DNA from: Caprella mutica
Lineage: Eukaryota; Arthropoda; Malacostraca; Amphipoda; Caprellidae
NCBI GenBank assembly: GCA_947561585.1
Contig: CANNZV010001459.1
Location: 89,328 to 153,327 of the forward strand
Direction of reading: 5' to 3'
DNA length: 64,000 nucleotides
A program made the translations under genes and the position numbers. Below, in pieces: positions 11,281 to 23,480 of this stretch. A model generated the notes under the pieces. It had not been told where the DNA came from, did not search any database, and was given only the letters and a program-made list of their open reading frames with translations. The first letter of the stretch is position 1, and the number at the start of each line of letters is the position of its first letter.

Positions 11281-12478
11281 TACAAAGGTAACTAAGCATA
11301 CCTAAGCAATAATAAAGATAAGCCAATATAACTGTAAGAGAGTAAAATTAATAACATATCTACACATAGGTAAGTAAAAAGGTAGGTACTATTGCAACAT
11401 GTATTCATTTTTTCATTGTTTATTAAGATACTAGATTGCTCGAGATCATGTGCCTACGGACCTTATTTAGTAAAACGATATAGGAATTTGATTAAACTAC
11501 CTATTTAATTTGATGATACCTAAGTAGTTATACCTATACTTACAGTTAATGATATCAGAGTAGCTCTGTCACAATAGCCAATAATAATCATCTCTTTGTA
11601 GTTTGGTGGTAGCCTGTGTAAATAGTGTAATATTCACTAGCTACTGCTGCAATATGGCTAACTTCCGATTGGGATGCAGGAAGCCATCTAGCGGACAACT
11701 GCTGTTCAATATGGCGGCGACACTTATTTCACGGGCACGTTTTTGAAAGTAAAATCTTTACCATTCTACCTATTTTCAATAGCGTTGAATGTAGCTACTA
11801 TAATTCTCTAAGTTGAACTGAAAATAATTGTTTTTTCAATAGTATTTGTTCCATATTTGACGAAAGGAGCAAACAATTTCGATTCATTAATTGCACAACA
11901 ATTCGCCCAACCACTCGCTGTGAAATGGAAAATAGAACTGATCAAGTTTCAACTGTTCCAGTTGAACTTTTACTTGACAGAGGCAAATCATGTGCTTAGT
12001 GTACGTGACGTCATCAAGGCAGTACTATTAAATAGAAAATTAGAGACTTATGTGATTAAATAATAAACTAAATTTATTATTGCATTCATATAATGATCAC
12101 AAATTAAAATTATTATGATTTGACGCATTTTAGTTACTTTAAATTTGACTTTCGAGTGTTGCTGTGATGACGTCCCGCACACTGCAAAACTCAACGAATA
12201 TCAGAAATGGCTTAGCCTCGCACGGGGTTTAAATATAATTCACAAGATATAAAAAGATGATTTAAACTTTAAGAAATTGATTATCTCATATCGAAAGTTT
12301 TTAATATATGATTATAACCATTAACATTACACCAGAATAATTTTAATAAATGCTCCTTAATTGTTTTATATATTCATATTCAGTAGAATTTTTTTTATAT
12401 ATTTGAATTCAGTAGTCAACACCCCTTGCAAGTTTAGGTAGCAATAATATTGATTAATTAGAATTCTGAATTAAAAGT
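11281..12478. other. Unassigned; one 68-codon frame
   Basis: An open frame at 11857-12063 begins MTKGANNF and shows no domain pattern. GCCATCTAGCGG at 11685-11696 resembles a motif also seen at 51338, which suggests an old repeat. Confidence 0.35.
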
Positions 12479-14389
12479 CCTTGGGAATATTCAAGAAATA
12501 TTCCCTTAACATAATATTTTCAAACTATCTGCTATAATTTAATGGAATGTTGTGGGAACACTCTTGGATTATCGGATAACACTTTAAATATTTCAAATAT
12601 TACATATATTATAAATATTACAAATATTACAAATATTACAAATATTACGAATATTACAAATATTACAAATATTACAAATATTCTTATAATTACAAATAAT
12701 ACTTGCAAAGTATTAAAGAAAATACCTCTGAACATAACTATATGCATACAATATTCTACAATATAATGGAATGTAGAACATTCCTGGATTATCGGTAAAA
12801 CTTAAAATAATTCTATTGTTTTACCGATAATTCAGGAATGTTCCCTGAACATTCTATTTAATTATAGAAGATCGTATGAATATGCTAATATTGAGGGAAT
12901 ATTCCTTTGGTACTCAAATGATATACTAAAATGTTAGAATTATTTAAAGTATCTTCTGATAATCCAGGAATATTCCTTGAAGAATTCCATTTACTTGTAG
13001 AATATTGTTTGCATCTATACTTATGTTATGGAAATTCTCCTCAAGAAATCCATTTATTTAGTTTAATCATTTAAAGTATTCTCCGATAATCCACAAATAT
13101 TTCCTAAAATTCCACTTAATTGTAGAATTTTGAATAAATAAACTTATATTCAGGGAATATTCCTTGAATACTCAATTGAAATTTTTGATTGTTAGAATTA
13201 TTTAAAGTATTTTCCTATAATCTAGGAATGTTCCTTAGACATTCCATTATATTGTAGATTATTGTATGCTTCTAGTTATGTTCAGGGAATATTCCTTTAA
13301 TACTCCTTATAATTATTATAGTTATTTAAAGTATTATCCGATAATCCAAGAGTGTTCCCTAAACATTCCATTAAATTGTTCGAAAATCTTATGTTCAGGG
13401 AATATTCCTTGAATACTCCCAGGGAAGAGATGGGTGTTTAGAATTATTTTCACTTTTTCCAATAATCCAGGAATTTTCCCTAAATATTCCATTAAATTGT
13501 AGAAAATAGTTTGAAAATCTTATGTTCTTGGAATATTCCTTGAATACTCCCAAGGAAGAGAAGAATGTTTAGAATTATTTAAAGTATTATCCGATAATCC
13601 AGGGATGTTCCCTAAACATTCCATTAAATTGTAGAAAATAGGTTGAAAATCTTATGCTCAGGGAATATTCCTTGAATACTCCCAAGGAAGAGATGGGTGT
13701 TTAGAATTATTTAAAGTATTATCCGATAATCCAGGAATGTTTCCTAAACATTTCATCAAATTGTAGAAGATAGGTTGAAAATCTTATGTTCAGGGAATAT
13801 TCCTTGAATACTCCCTAGGAAGAGATGAATGCTTATAATTATTTAAAGTATTATCCGATAATCCAGGAATGTTCCCTAAACATTCCATTAAATTGTAGAA
13901 GATAGTTCGAAAATTTCATGTTCAGGGAATATTCCTTGAATACTCCCATGGAAGAGATGAATGTTTAGGATTATCTTCAATTTTTCCAATAATCCAGGAA
14001 TGTTCCCTAAATACTCCATTAAATTGTAGAAGATAGTATGAATAAACATATGTTCAGGGAATATCCCTCGAATACTCCATTGAAATACTTTATTGATAGA
14101 ATTATGTAAAGGTTGGTCAATATTCAGGGAATGATCCCTGAATATTCCATAAAAGATTCGAAAATGGAATAAATTTACTAATGTTCAGCGAGTATTCCCT
14201 GAACATTCATAAAAATGAATTTACATGTTATGAATTTAATGAGCTTGAGGGAACATTCCCTGAATATTCAATTTATATTCCATTCTTATGTTCCAGGAAG
14301 ATTCCGGGAGCATCAGTATGGAATGTGGGAATATTGGGGAACATTAAATCCGAATGGAACATTCCCGGAATATTCAAATGTTACCTGGG
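12479..14389. mobile_element. About 131-bp satellite block ending in GTTACCTGGG
   Basis: CCGATAATCCAGGAATGTTC-like blocks recur at about 12957, 13085, 13216, 13335, 13457, 13589, 13721, 13852 and 13982, giving a period of about 120-132 bp. Each unit also has GGGAATATTCCTTGAATACT. The right edge ATGTTACCTGGG is the inverted form of the CCCAGGTAACAT end at 5008. A clear left end was not found, so it is either truncated or a satellite that grew from such an element. Confidence 0.6.
12592..12692. repeat. 9-bp microsatellite AATATTACA
   Basis: About 11 near-perfect copies lie inside the larger satellite block. The long isoleucine/threonine/asparagine frames here come from the repeat. Confidence 0.9.
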
Positions 14390-15419
14390 AACTTGGTACT
14401 TTGATCTACGTACCGGGGGTATCATTGACATTGAATATAAATATTAAATCATAAAATTTTCTTTCTCAATTATTCAAAAATTTGGTATCGTCCGATAACT
14501 TGAAACTTACTCCACTACCGAAAAATCATTTTTCAGACCATAAAGTAAAAATTAGTTCAATGTAACACAATTATAAATCTAATTATCAAACTAACTATTC
14601 ACCTAGCCAGAGTGAAAATTAAGCTTAGGTAGAATTTTAATACTTTTAACGAATACCTTGAACTTTCATCATGAATAATTCATTTTAAATATACAATAGT
14701 AGGAATCCTCAAGAACAGTTTCTTTAATCTTGTCATAGAAAATGGAATGATTAAGGAGTTACAATTATATAATAAAGTGAGTAATACCCCGCTCTTATTA
14801 CCATTTAAAATAAGTCAGAGTGGTAATAATAGCTGGTCCTGCTTACATTCAAATTTGAAAATACATTTATATATTGAAGTTAGTAGCTACACATTACACT
14901 TAGGTATTGATTTAAATAGATCTTTTGAAATTATAATATGTAATAACTTTTGAGTTTTATATCTACAAATCCTATGACTTATCTCTTCATATAGATTTCT
15001 AATGACACGGGCTGTGAAAATATGCTTTTAAAATCATTATCTATAGAATACTTATCATAGACGAAACTAATTGAAATGATGTCTAATAACTATTTACTGT
15101 TGGTGTAAAACTATTCAAAAAAATTTAATCAACATCTATAATGATTATTTGATCTATGATTTTAAAATCATATTGTCACAGCCCTACTGATGACTTGCAG
15201 CATGCAATAGATCACCAAAACGAAGTGAGATGGTTTCTTCTCATGTTTTTTGTACGGAGAGAAAAATTAGGTGGCAGGATATCCATTACAGCTGACTATT
15301 TACTTACTCTTGGAAAATTATAGGTATATATTTCGATACTTGATATCTAAACGCATTCATTGCTACAAAGTTCATTGAAATGTGTATTTCAATAAAGAAG
15401 TTGAGAAATTTAATTTGAA
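14390..15419. other. Unassigned spacer
   Basis: A single TATCGTCCGATAACTTGAAA segment (14485-14510) resembles an end of the 8943-type MITE family. No coding pattern. Confidence 0.4.
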
Positions 15420-15595
15420 GTAACGTCCATGAGACCAATCCGTGAAATAGGTAATCGAAACATCTTTGTTATCATTATTTAACTTTTATTTTAATTGGTA
15501 TCCTTGATACCAATTAGAATAGAAGTTAAATAATAATTATATTTTCTTTTCTGACGTGTCCGACATTGTAGAACCAACCAATAACTTGGAACTTA
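15420..15595. repeat. Second copy of the foldback repeat seen at 975
   Basis: ATCATTATTTAAC, TTGGTATCCTTGATACCAA, GAAGTTAAATAAT and then CTGACGTGTCCGACATTGTA occur in the same order and spacing as at 1035-1160. The loop base differs (CTTG for CATG). Confidence 0.7.
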
Positions 15596-15700
15596 GTAAA
15601 TTTAATTGTGTCAATAGTTGCTTTTAACCTTCTTATAGTGTGTGCAAAATATCAGAGCTCTCATGTTACTCTAACCCCCTGGGGAGAGGGAAAATGGGAG

Positions 15701-15788
15701 CGGGGGGTTGGTTTATGTGGTGCCGCTCAAACATTCCAGCAGTTTATCGATGAAGTCCTACGAAATCTCACCGTTCCAGCAAGCGCAG
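15701..15788 (+). pseudogene. Ty3/Gypsy pol fragment 1 (RT, before the YIDD box)
   Basis: GLCGAAQTFQQFIDEVLRNL matches the conserved Gypsy-type RT block (FGLxNAAxTFQ...DEVL) that precedes the catalytic YIDD motif. The frame stops abruptly at the TGTGATG start of an LTR. It resumes at 21523 once the LTR element and one copy of a 4-bp flank are removed. The 5' side is also cut: upstream of 15701 no Gypsy frame is seen. Confidence 0.8.
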
Positions 15789-16009
15789 TGTGATGTAATG
15801 ATTGATATAATTAGTACGTCATTAGTATGTCGCTATAAATGTAAGCTTTGTAGAATGAACAAGTGAGTTCGCAGGTAGCCACCATGCAATCAACATCCTC
15901 TGATCACAGTTCGCAAGTAGCGCCAGTCTAGTCAACATCTTCTGACCTTCACTGTCATCAGGTCTCGGAACTTGTTCGTCCGTAATCATGGTACATCTAA
16001 CTTGTAACC
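15789..16009 (+). repeat. 5' LTR (truncated) of an LTR retrotransposon
   Basis: It starts TGTGATGTAATG, and its first about 95 bp match the 3' LTR at 21044, including GTCATTAGTATGTC and TATAAATGTAAGCTT, which supplies a TATA-like box. After that the copies drift apart, and from about 16010 the CR1-like sequence follows, so the LTR is incomplete. Flank GCAG before it compares with GTAG after the 3' LTR. Confidence 0.7.
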
Positions 16010-16145
16010 ATGACCCCTCGTTGGGTTCAAATTGAACGTGAAGATACTTGTGGGGTCAAGGGTGCTATGACCCCTAATTATCTTAAGTCTCAATCAATTG
16101 GCCCACGGAGTCTACGCTGCTCCAGGGTTAGAAGGTCTAGGTCTA

Positions 16146-17684
16146 TCAGCCTCCTCTCATATCCCGAATCTCAGGTATCAACTTGGTCGCTCGGGCTTGA
16201 ATCCTTTCCAAGCGTTCCACGTCGCACCTATATGACGGAGACCAGAACTGAACAGCGTACTCCAAATGGTGCCGAACCAGCGTCTTATATAGGGTCATCA
16301 CCGTCTGTATATTTCGGTGGATAAATACCCTCTTAATATAACCTAGGATCTTCTGAGCCTTCCTCTCTGCGGCGACACATTGAGCACCAAACTTGAACTC
16401 GGAGTTCACGAGAACTCCCAGATCTAGCTGTTGCAGCGTTGGAGAGACCGGCGAACCAAGTAGAGAATAGTCAGCACGAGCATTTTGCACTCCAACATGC
16501 AGGACTTTACATTTTCCTGTGTTGAAGGGCATCTGACATTGTTCTGACCACTCTCCGATCCTGGCCAAATCTCTCCTTAACTCGTTCACCGCATGAGGAT
16601 CAGTTGCATCGACTCATAACTTGGTATCGTCTGCGAACCTACTCATCTTGGAGATGATCCCAGTATCTAAATCGTTGATGTAGATAAGGAACAGCAGAGG
16701 TCCTAAAACTGAACCTTGGGGCACACCACTGCTAACAACCGACCATTCAGACGGTGTGACTCCTACAACTACTCGCTGTCTCCTTCCTGACAGCCATACC
16801 TCAATCCAGTCAGCCACCTTGCCGACAATACCATGAGCTCGCACCTTAGCCATCAATCTCCGATGCGGGACCTTGTCAAAGGCCATCTGTAAATAAAGAA
16901 ACACGACATCCACAGACCCCGACCGGTCGTATGCACCACAGATTGAGTGGTAGAACTCAAGTAGATAAGTGAGACATGACCTACCTGCTCTAAATCCATG
17001 TTGAGAGCTCGACAGCAAATCATTACGCTCCAAGTGATCAACAACCCTCTCCTTAATCAGGGTCTCTGACACCTTACCTGGAACTGAAGTCAGACTCAAT
17101 GGCCTGAAATTGCTAGCATGATCCTTTGGACCCTTCTTGTGAATGGGACTCACATTCGCCGATCTCCAATCAAGCGGTACTTCACCAGTCTCCAACGAAG
17201 CCTCGAACGCTTGACTTAAGTGGGGAGCCAACGCAATCGCAACGGATCTCACCACCTTGGGTAAAAATCCGTCGGGACCTGGAGACTTATGGGGGTCCAA
17301 ATAGATCAGCCTCTCGTACACTTCCTCATGGGTGAGGACAACCTCCTCCAACCTATCATTTCCTACTTACATGATGACAGGGGGTGGTATCCTGTCATCC
17401 TCGACAGTGTACACACTAGAAAAATACTGATTAAGCTACTGGGCTATACGAAGATTATCAGAAATCAGGAGACCAGTAGCAGACTGCAAGGGCCCCAACG
17501 ACTTCCTCACCTTGTGTTGATTCACATAGGTAAAAAAACTCCTTGGGATATCTTTGCAGGCAAGTGCAACCCTCTGTTCCTCACTGGCCTTAGCTTGACG
17601 AACCATGCGTTTAACAAGGCGTCTCTGCCTGGCTAGGAGGTCTGTCGCATAAGGTGACTGGTCGGACTGGACAGCTCGATACAA
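16146..17684 (-). pseudogene. CR1-like ORF2: linker, reverse transcriptase and C-terminal region
   Basis: Piece 17684-17436 is the linker (SFFTYVNQHK, GLLISDN). Stops at about 17433 and 17370 separate it from the RT piece 17351-16614, which has SPGPDGF, NFRPLSLTSVPGK, QHGFRAGRSC, SSGVPQGSVLGPLLF and FADDTKL. The block that is normally VYLDFSKAFD reads VFLYLQMAFD, so the first catalytic aspartate is lost. A TGA right after FADDTKL interrupts the frame, and 16589-16146 continues with the thumb (KCKVLHVG, HHLEYAVQFWSP). This copy cannot encode an active RT. Confidence 0.85.
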
Positions 17685-17898
17685 GCGCTTACGCTCTACA
17701 ATAGCATCTGCTACCGCTCGGCTAAACCATGAAGGGTTTACCCGTGCCGACCCACCTATTCGCTTCAGAGGGATGCACCTAGCCTGAATCTCCCTATAGA
17801 CACTGCTGAGTTGTCGCCATATCTCCTCAGCTGAGGCTAGATGTTCAAGCTTAGCCTCTTGCAGGGCACCAACAAACCGAGGATAGTTGGTGCTTCAA

Positions 17899-18618
17899 TC
17901 AGCAACAAAGATTCAGTTGCTGATTGAAGTTAATACGCTCTTCCTCGGCACCGACCAAAACCTCGAAGGTGAGTGCCTCGTGATCGCTACCTGCAAGGCC
18001 CATACCTACCTCTACATTCCTAACTATCTCCTCATTCGTAGTGAACACAAGATCCAGAGTAATCCTACCTCTAGTTGGAACGTGGACCATCTGAGTCAGG
18101 AAACAGTCATTCCCAAAATCAATCGACCGCATTCCCTCAGCGCCAGCCACATGCAAGTTCCAATCCAGGTGACAGTTGAAATCTCCTACAACAATTGTGC
18201 TACCTTGAATTAAACTAGCCAAAACATGATACAATGACTCGTCAGAGTCACGTGGGCTGTGGGGAGGTCTGTACAACACAACAAGCAACCTCAACGTTGG
18301 AGTGCATCCCCTAATCTCTGCTCCCACTAACTCATGGGGAGAGTCGGTCAGCACCTCAATCGCATTCAGGTGGCTCCTTACATACAGAAGTACTCCACCG
18401 CCCACGCGACCTACTCTATCCTTATGGAACATAGCATAACCGGGGAGATGATAATCACCATCATAATCTCTCCTCCCAGTATCCAGCCATGTCTCCGTTA
18501 TACCTATCACATCCCAATTGGATGTCGCTACCACTGCTCGAAACTCAAGGAGCTTATTCCTGATCGAGCGCGCATTCAGGAGGACTACTTGTACTCCTCC
18601 CGCCCGGTACCTACTCAA
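17899..18618 (-). pseudogene. CR1-like ORF2 N-terminus: AP endonuclease domain
   Basis: A 239-residue frame with the full set of APE-type landmarks in order: LNARSIRNKL, ITETWL, YRPP, GDFNCHLDWN, TLDLVFTT and GSDHEALTF. The enzyme would nick target DNA for target-primed reverse transcription. The frame ends early because an inverted duplication (17890-17926, CTTCAATCAGCAAC and its complement around a 9-base loop) brings in a stop. The linker that should join it to RT follows in the same strand at 17898-17436. Confidence 0.85.
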
Positions 18619-18623
18619 TCAAG

Positions 18624-20173
18624 TTACGCGTCGTTTCCCGACGGCTGGTGCGGAGATCCCCTTTGCAGTGGTAGACTGTTAAGAGAAGATGTGTCTCCCA
18701 CAGACGTACTTCGAGTTTTATTACTAACTCGAACCTGCATGGGACTAGACTCTGCATCAGACGTGGGACTCCTCAGTCTCTTCTCAGTTGGACGACTAAC
18801 GGGTGAAGTAGTCATCACAACTTCAGTGGTCCTAACCACCGGTGGTGTTGCAACATCAATAGTCCTGTTGTTAGAATTTACAACCTCTGGCTGGTGGATT
18901 TGGAGCCTTGGTCCTGCCTTGGTTACAGGCCTCCTGCGAACCCTGGGAGGGCCATAGAGATTCTGGGACAACTTCCTCACATAGATACTGGACCCTTCGT
19001 CGGTAAAGTGTTCACCGTCCCTAACGAAGAGCCTGTCCACATTGAAAAAGTCATCCCAAAGATCAACAAACTTGAGGTAACATGTCCTACATAAATCACG
19101 TAATTTATAATTGAAGTCCCTATTGACTTCATAGTCCAGTTCCCCATAGAACATCCGGGGAATGAGGCCCACAACAACACACCTGCCTGTGCGTGACCTG
19201 GCAACTTTCAGGAGGTTGTTGTAGTCTCTCATTAACTCTCCCATGTTGCACTGTCTTCCATCCCTTCTGAAGAAGTCATTTGATTCCAATTGACAGTATA
19301 AGAGTGTTCCTAGACTTAGGTTGGAGCTTCCTTACATCTGCGATGATCCTTCTGATACCTGTACCTGGGAAGCCCCAACACTTATAGGTAGAGCCCTGAC
19401 CCTCAAAATATCTGGCAGTGGCTCCACCAACAAAGGAGTCTCCCATCAACAAAGTGGTGGACTGATCCCTAATCTGGCTGTCAACGGGTGGTGTTGACTT
19501 CTTACCTTTCTTACCTCTCCTCTTCCTCTTCCTTCTCTTTCGGGATGAAGATTCCTGAGTGACTCCTTGAACTATGGGAGCCACTTTCTTGGAGGTACCT
19601 GAGGGTCGCTGGTCCAAACTCGAGCCTTTTGAACCACTGAAAAACTGACGAAACATTTCATCAATATATACAGCAGCATCACCAGGCGAGCTCGGTCCAA
19701 CAACCCCCAACGGAACTGGCGTATCAGTGGTCCAATTATCGACCCTCTACTTCAACTCCACCAGCTCCCTCTGTAGATGGTCCTTGAGGGCATCGAACTC
19801 TGTGCGGAGGCCTACTAAGTCCTCCTGCTGTGGTTAGCTGAAACCACCTTCGAGCTATGATATCTTGGTCGAAGTTTGCTAACTTCAACCTTCTGCTTCC
19901 TAATCTCCCCTCCCCCACTGTAAAATTTCTATTATTACAGTGTGAACAGATAGAAAACCTGTGAAGATTGGCGGCACAACCTACCTCCGAATCTATAATC
20001 CACCTCATCTTTCTCCACTGGGAGCAGACAAATTTCTGCTTACAAGGTCCATTCTTACTCTGAACTCCGATCGGTTCCGTACCCAGCTTGAGGGTATCAA
20101 GAGCAGAGTCCTTATCAAACCCAGGAATTGGCCTACGAGGGAGATCTTGGATCTCCCCCGAGTCAACCCCCAA
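18624..20173 (-). pseudogene. CR1-like ORF1: Cys-rich region, coiled-coil, SGNH/GDSL-type esterase
   Basis: From 20173 there is a Cys-rich part (CKQKFVC, then CAANLHRFSICSHCNN) that may be a degenerate PHD-like finger. Next, in another frame near 19820-19745, is a heptad-like LRTEFDALKDHLQRELVELK. From 19710 comes a basic RKRRKRKRRGKKGKK stretch and TLLMGDSFVGG (GDS nucleophile block). A frame change near 19285 leads to ESNDFF, VVVGLIPR and finally RDGEHFTDEG (Asp-x-x-His block). The esterase set is therefore complete in blocks but spread over frames. In the CR1 family this domain is part of the RNA-binding ORF1 product; its exact role is not settled. The ORF ends 5 bases before the endonuclease ORF starts. 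Confidence 0.7.
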
Positions 20174-20300
20174 ATCTGAAGTAAGGTCTGGAAGGAAGCG
20201 TGCCCTCTGACATAGACCTGTTCCGAGACATGGTCATGAGAGAAGTCATTATAACAATAACTAGAAGATCTCAGAGAGAATATTATAGCAATATCCAATC

Positions 20301-21029
20301 AAAATCCTTAGCGAGTGCTGACCAAGAAACAGAAATTCTATTTTTTAACGGATGGATGTTAAATTTAATAGCACGATTGTTGAATCAATGTTATTTTCTT
20401 AGAATATATTAGAGGTCAGTGAACACATTATGATAATTATATTGAAAAAACAATATTTTAAAAAGTATCTATGAATTCATAATTGCTTTAAAAATAATAC
20501 GACACAGAATTTGAATGAAAAAAGGAAGTTCATATAATGTTTATGATGTAATATGTTTATTAGAAATAATTTTTTTCAACAAATTTTTAATCACGTCAGA
20601 AAACGTCAAAATTGTTTATTCATGAATAATTAAGGAACATTGTTTAATTTTAGTGTGACACTTAATATTTGTTGTTTTCATACTATTTTTGATGTTAAAT
20701 GTAAGTTTGAATTTTTTTATATACATAGTATAATTTATTTTTTGATTTCTGAAGACTCTATTCAATATCGACATTCAGAAATAAAAAGAGGGGAAGAAAG
20801 GAATTATTAGTAATAGAATTAAACCATTAATAAATGTTTAAAATACTTTCAGTTATAGGTTCGATGTTTAAGATTGTTCAATTTGAATTTTAGAATTTTT
20901 CAATTTGAGATTTATTGTTTTGAATTTTAGGATTGATTAAAATGAGATTTATGAATTTAAATTTTAGAATTGCTTAATTGAAAATGAAGTTTTGAAATAA
21001 ATATTTTAAAAATCATTTTCAATTTAAAT
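20301..21029. other. AT-rich interior remnant of the LTR element
   Basis: No gag or pol frame is visible. Repeated GAATTTTAGAAT / TGAGATTTATG motifs occur at 20880-20960. This stretch lies between the CR1-like element and the polypurine tract, so it is taken as the 3' non-coding interior of the LTR retrotransposon. Confidence 0.4.
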
Positions 21030-21041
21030 GGAAGGGGGAGA
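21030..21041 (+). promoter_or_regulatory. Polypurine tract of the LTR retrotransposon
   Basis: GGAAGGGGGAGA lies directly before the TGAGATG start of the 3' LTR, the expected place for plus-strand priming. Confidence 0.7.
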
Positions 21042-21043
21042 TA

Positions 21044-21518
21044 TGAGATGTAATGATTTGATATAGTTAGTTCGTCATTAGTATGTCACTATAAATGTAA
21101 GCTTAGTAGAATGAACGAGTTAGTTCGCAGGGAGTTACCATTTGGCTAGCATGAGATTAACATCTAAATCTCAAGTTCTTAGATTACGAGACCAATCCTT
21201 GTGAATACTTAGTGAAGTGCATCGTGTTATAATTATTGCTTGATATATAAATACAATCCCTTTTGTGTTATAATAAATAAAGTGTTTTTTAACCTAAATA
21301 CGTTTGAGCATTGACCATAGGCCTGAGGTCGGAACCATATAAGCAAGTTGGTTCTAGGGCATGGCAATGAGTATTTAGTAAAAGGAGATTAATAGATATA
21401 AAGAGGAATCTGAAAATATAAACAAAAGAGTAAGATTCTAATCACTAGAAGAACTCATACAGTGGACCGTTATAAGGTACCACAGTTGATGAAGACACCC
21501 CAAAGGGGGACCATCACA
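21044..21518 (+). repeat. 3' LTR, about 475 bp
   Basis: It begins TGAGATGTAATG after a polypurine tract and ends CATCACA; the 5' LTR starts TGTGATG, the complement of that end, as in TG...CA LTR termini. AATAAATAAAG-like sequence (21272-21282) could serve as a polyadenylation signal. The next bases (GTAG) resemble the GCAG before the 5' LTR, a 4-bp target duplication with one change. Confidence 0.7.
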
Positions 21519-21522
21519 GTAG

Positions 21523-21781
21523 ATTCTCCTGAACGTAAGTTGAATTTCTTCGCCTACATCGATGACATTTTGATTGCAAGCAAATCGCAGAAAGCGCATA
21601 TGAAGATGATCTTGCTGCTCTATTTGAACGACTCTATTCATTCGGTCTGAAGCTGAATGTTAACAAGTGTGTTTTCAGTGCGCCCGAATTATCATTCCTT
21701 GGACATCGCATTACTCGTAATGGCACAGCGCCTCTACCAGCTAAAGAACAGGCTATTACTGATTTTGAAATACTTATGACT
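21523..21781 (+). pseudogene. Ty3/Gypsy pol fragment 2 (RT catalytic core)
   Basis: Contains FFAYIDDILIASKS, the Gypsy RT catalytic box, then, after one frame change, LKLNVNKCVFSAPELSFLGH and an ITDFE motif that normally precedes the LRRFLGL block. The frame joins fragment 1 upstream and fragment 3 downstream when the two insertions are taken out. It is cut at TACTTATGACT by the 1.7-kb DNA element. Confidence 0.85.
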
Positions 21782-23480
21782 AAGGCTCGGACATTGGAGC
21801 ATTTATAAGGTAAATGCCACTAGCGCTCATAATGCTCCAATATGCTCCAAACGCTATAAACGCCCCAAAATGCTCCATATGTACTCTAGTTGACTTTTAT
21901 TGCGCACCAAGATTGAGTAATGTCAAATATCTGTATCATTCTTACCGGGTGGGCAACTGCACTTCTAAGTGTATTTAATGGTTCATAGAGCTTAAACGTG
22001 AACGATCGAACTAATTTCACGTAGCTATCTGCCATTGATTGCTGAGACTGTTTATTTATGTAGCCTTTTTAATTTATACATTTCTTTCCCCATCCTTCAT
22101 TTTACCAATAATTAGTTCGTATAAATATACTAAAACTAAAAGTAGATTAAAATGCGAATTTGATATTGATAGAGAGATAGTTTCAGTGAAATACCAGGGT
22201 ATGTGTTTGTGTGCTATTGCCTAGGTACAGTCAAAGAAATTGTATCCGTTTTTTTTATAGTTAACTAATTTCAAATGTTGAAGAGAAATCATATTACAGG
22301 TAAAGCTCGTACAGCGGACGATCTTTTATCGGGCAAAAAATATCCGTTCTATAAGGGCCATGTAGCTCCTACAATGACATCTTTAAAAATTAAATTATAT
22401 GGTTTATCAAATATATTCTATAATGTCTACCATTAATTTAGTCATGCATTGATTTAATTTGATTATATTCACTTAATGAGTTAATGTATAGTTGTTCAGT
22501 TTTTTTAATAATTTAATTTTGTTACCCTTTTCCTATACATTTTATTTGATTAGAAAAGTTCTATAAAAATTAAAAAGAGGTGTAACTATTATAATATTAA
22601 ACCTAGATTTTCACGCAATTCATATCTCTTTAGCTGCTAATATCTTTGTTTTATTTTACATACCTTATTTTTTCGTATATTTGTTTGTAAATACTGGGTT
22701 GAATGTTTTGCAAGGCGTAGTGAAGAAAACAGACTAAAATCTTTCCCGAATTGACTCTCTAATATGTTTCCCGCTATGCTAGTGCCCTGTTACTTCCACA
22801 GAAATAGAGATTATTCTTATTATTGAAATATTTGGTCTCAGATAGACTATGAAGTGCCAAAAGAAATGTTAAGGAAGTAATGGTTTTATCTTGTTAATAT
22901 GGGTTAACTCTCACATTTTTACCAAACTTCAACAACATGTGATGCTAGAATTTTCTGTAACATTAGACTCAATATAGATTCCAATTAGTATATGTACTGT
23001 ATACGTTCGTTTTGGTTTCAACATCTATTGTTCTCTTTCTTATGTTTTTTCAAGTATTGTACAATACTTTTAAGCCTTACATATTTACATAATGATTTTT
23101 CAAAATGAATTATTTATGGATAAAAATCAAAGATAATTCTTGTGTATATTTCATCCAAAAACTCTTCAAAAAACAAAACCTCGTTAAAATTCTCACTTTG
23201 ATAAGTAACACGCTTTTCTTTCGGTGCATGAAACACTCTAAAAACTGCCTCAAATGCACCAATAACTGTTCCCAAATGCCCTGATAAGTGCTTCAAATGC
23301 TCCGATAAGTGCCCCAAATGCCCCGATAAGTGCCCCAAATGCCCCGATAAGTGCCCCAAATGCCCAGATAAGTGCCTCAAATGCTATTTTCTATCGCTCC
23401 TACTGCACATTTATAGCGCTACAAGTGCTCGTTTTGACCGCTTCTACTGCTCTTTTTTAAGTGCTCCAATGTCCTAGCTC
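21782..23480. mobile_element. Mutator/Foldback-type DNA element with 11-bp target duplication
   Basis: Flanked by TACTTATGACT at 21771-21781 and 23481-23491. Ends: AAGGCTCGGACATTGGAGC (left) and, on the opposite strand, AGAGCTAGGACATTGGAGC (right), 16 of 19 alike. The subterminal regions are full of short ATGCTCC/AAATGCCCC motifs. The interior is AT-rich without a transposase frame, so it is nonautonomous. Target duplications of 8-11 bp are typical of the Mutator superfamily, to which Foldback elements are linked. Confidence 0.75.
23262..23383. repeat. 21-bp subterminal array, about 6 copies
   Basis: Unit GCCCCAAATGCCCCGATAAG plus T, inside the right arm of the 1.7-kb element. Minus-strand GHLSGHL frames are repeat artefacts. 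Confidence 0.9.

Larger units (their letters stand above)
16010..20300 (-). mobile_element. CR1-like non-LTR retrotransposon, decayed
   Basis: On the minus strand, in order: a Cys-rich start, a coiled-coil, an esterase-like ORF1, an AP endonuclease, a linker, RT and an RT C-terminal region. This layout with an esterase in ORF1 is that of the CR1 group. Several stops and frameshifts break it, and its 3' end abuts the truncated LTR. It probably inserted into the LTR element; the exact ends are unclear. Confidence 0.8.

Noticed and set aside
16010..16324. Plus-strand 104-codon ORF and others at 17126, 17289, 17887 and 18334
   Set aside because: Antisense shadows of the minus-strand CR1-like ORFs.
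20005..20298. 97-codon minus frame at the 5' end of the CR1-like element
   Set aside because: Overlaps the Cys-rich frame in another phase and shows no domain pattern.
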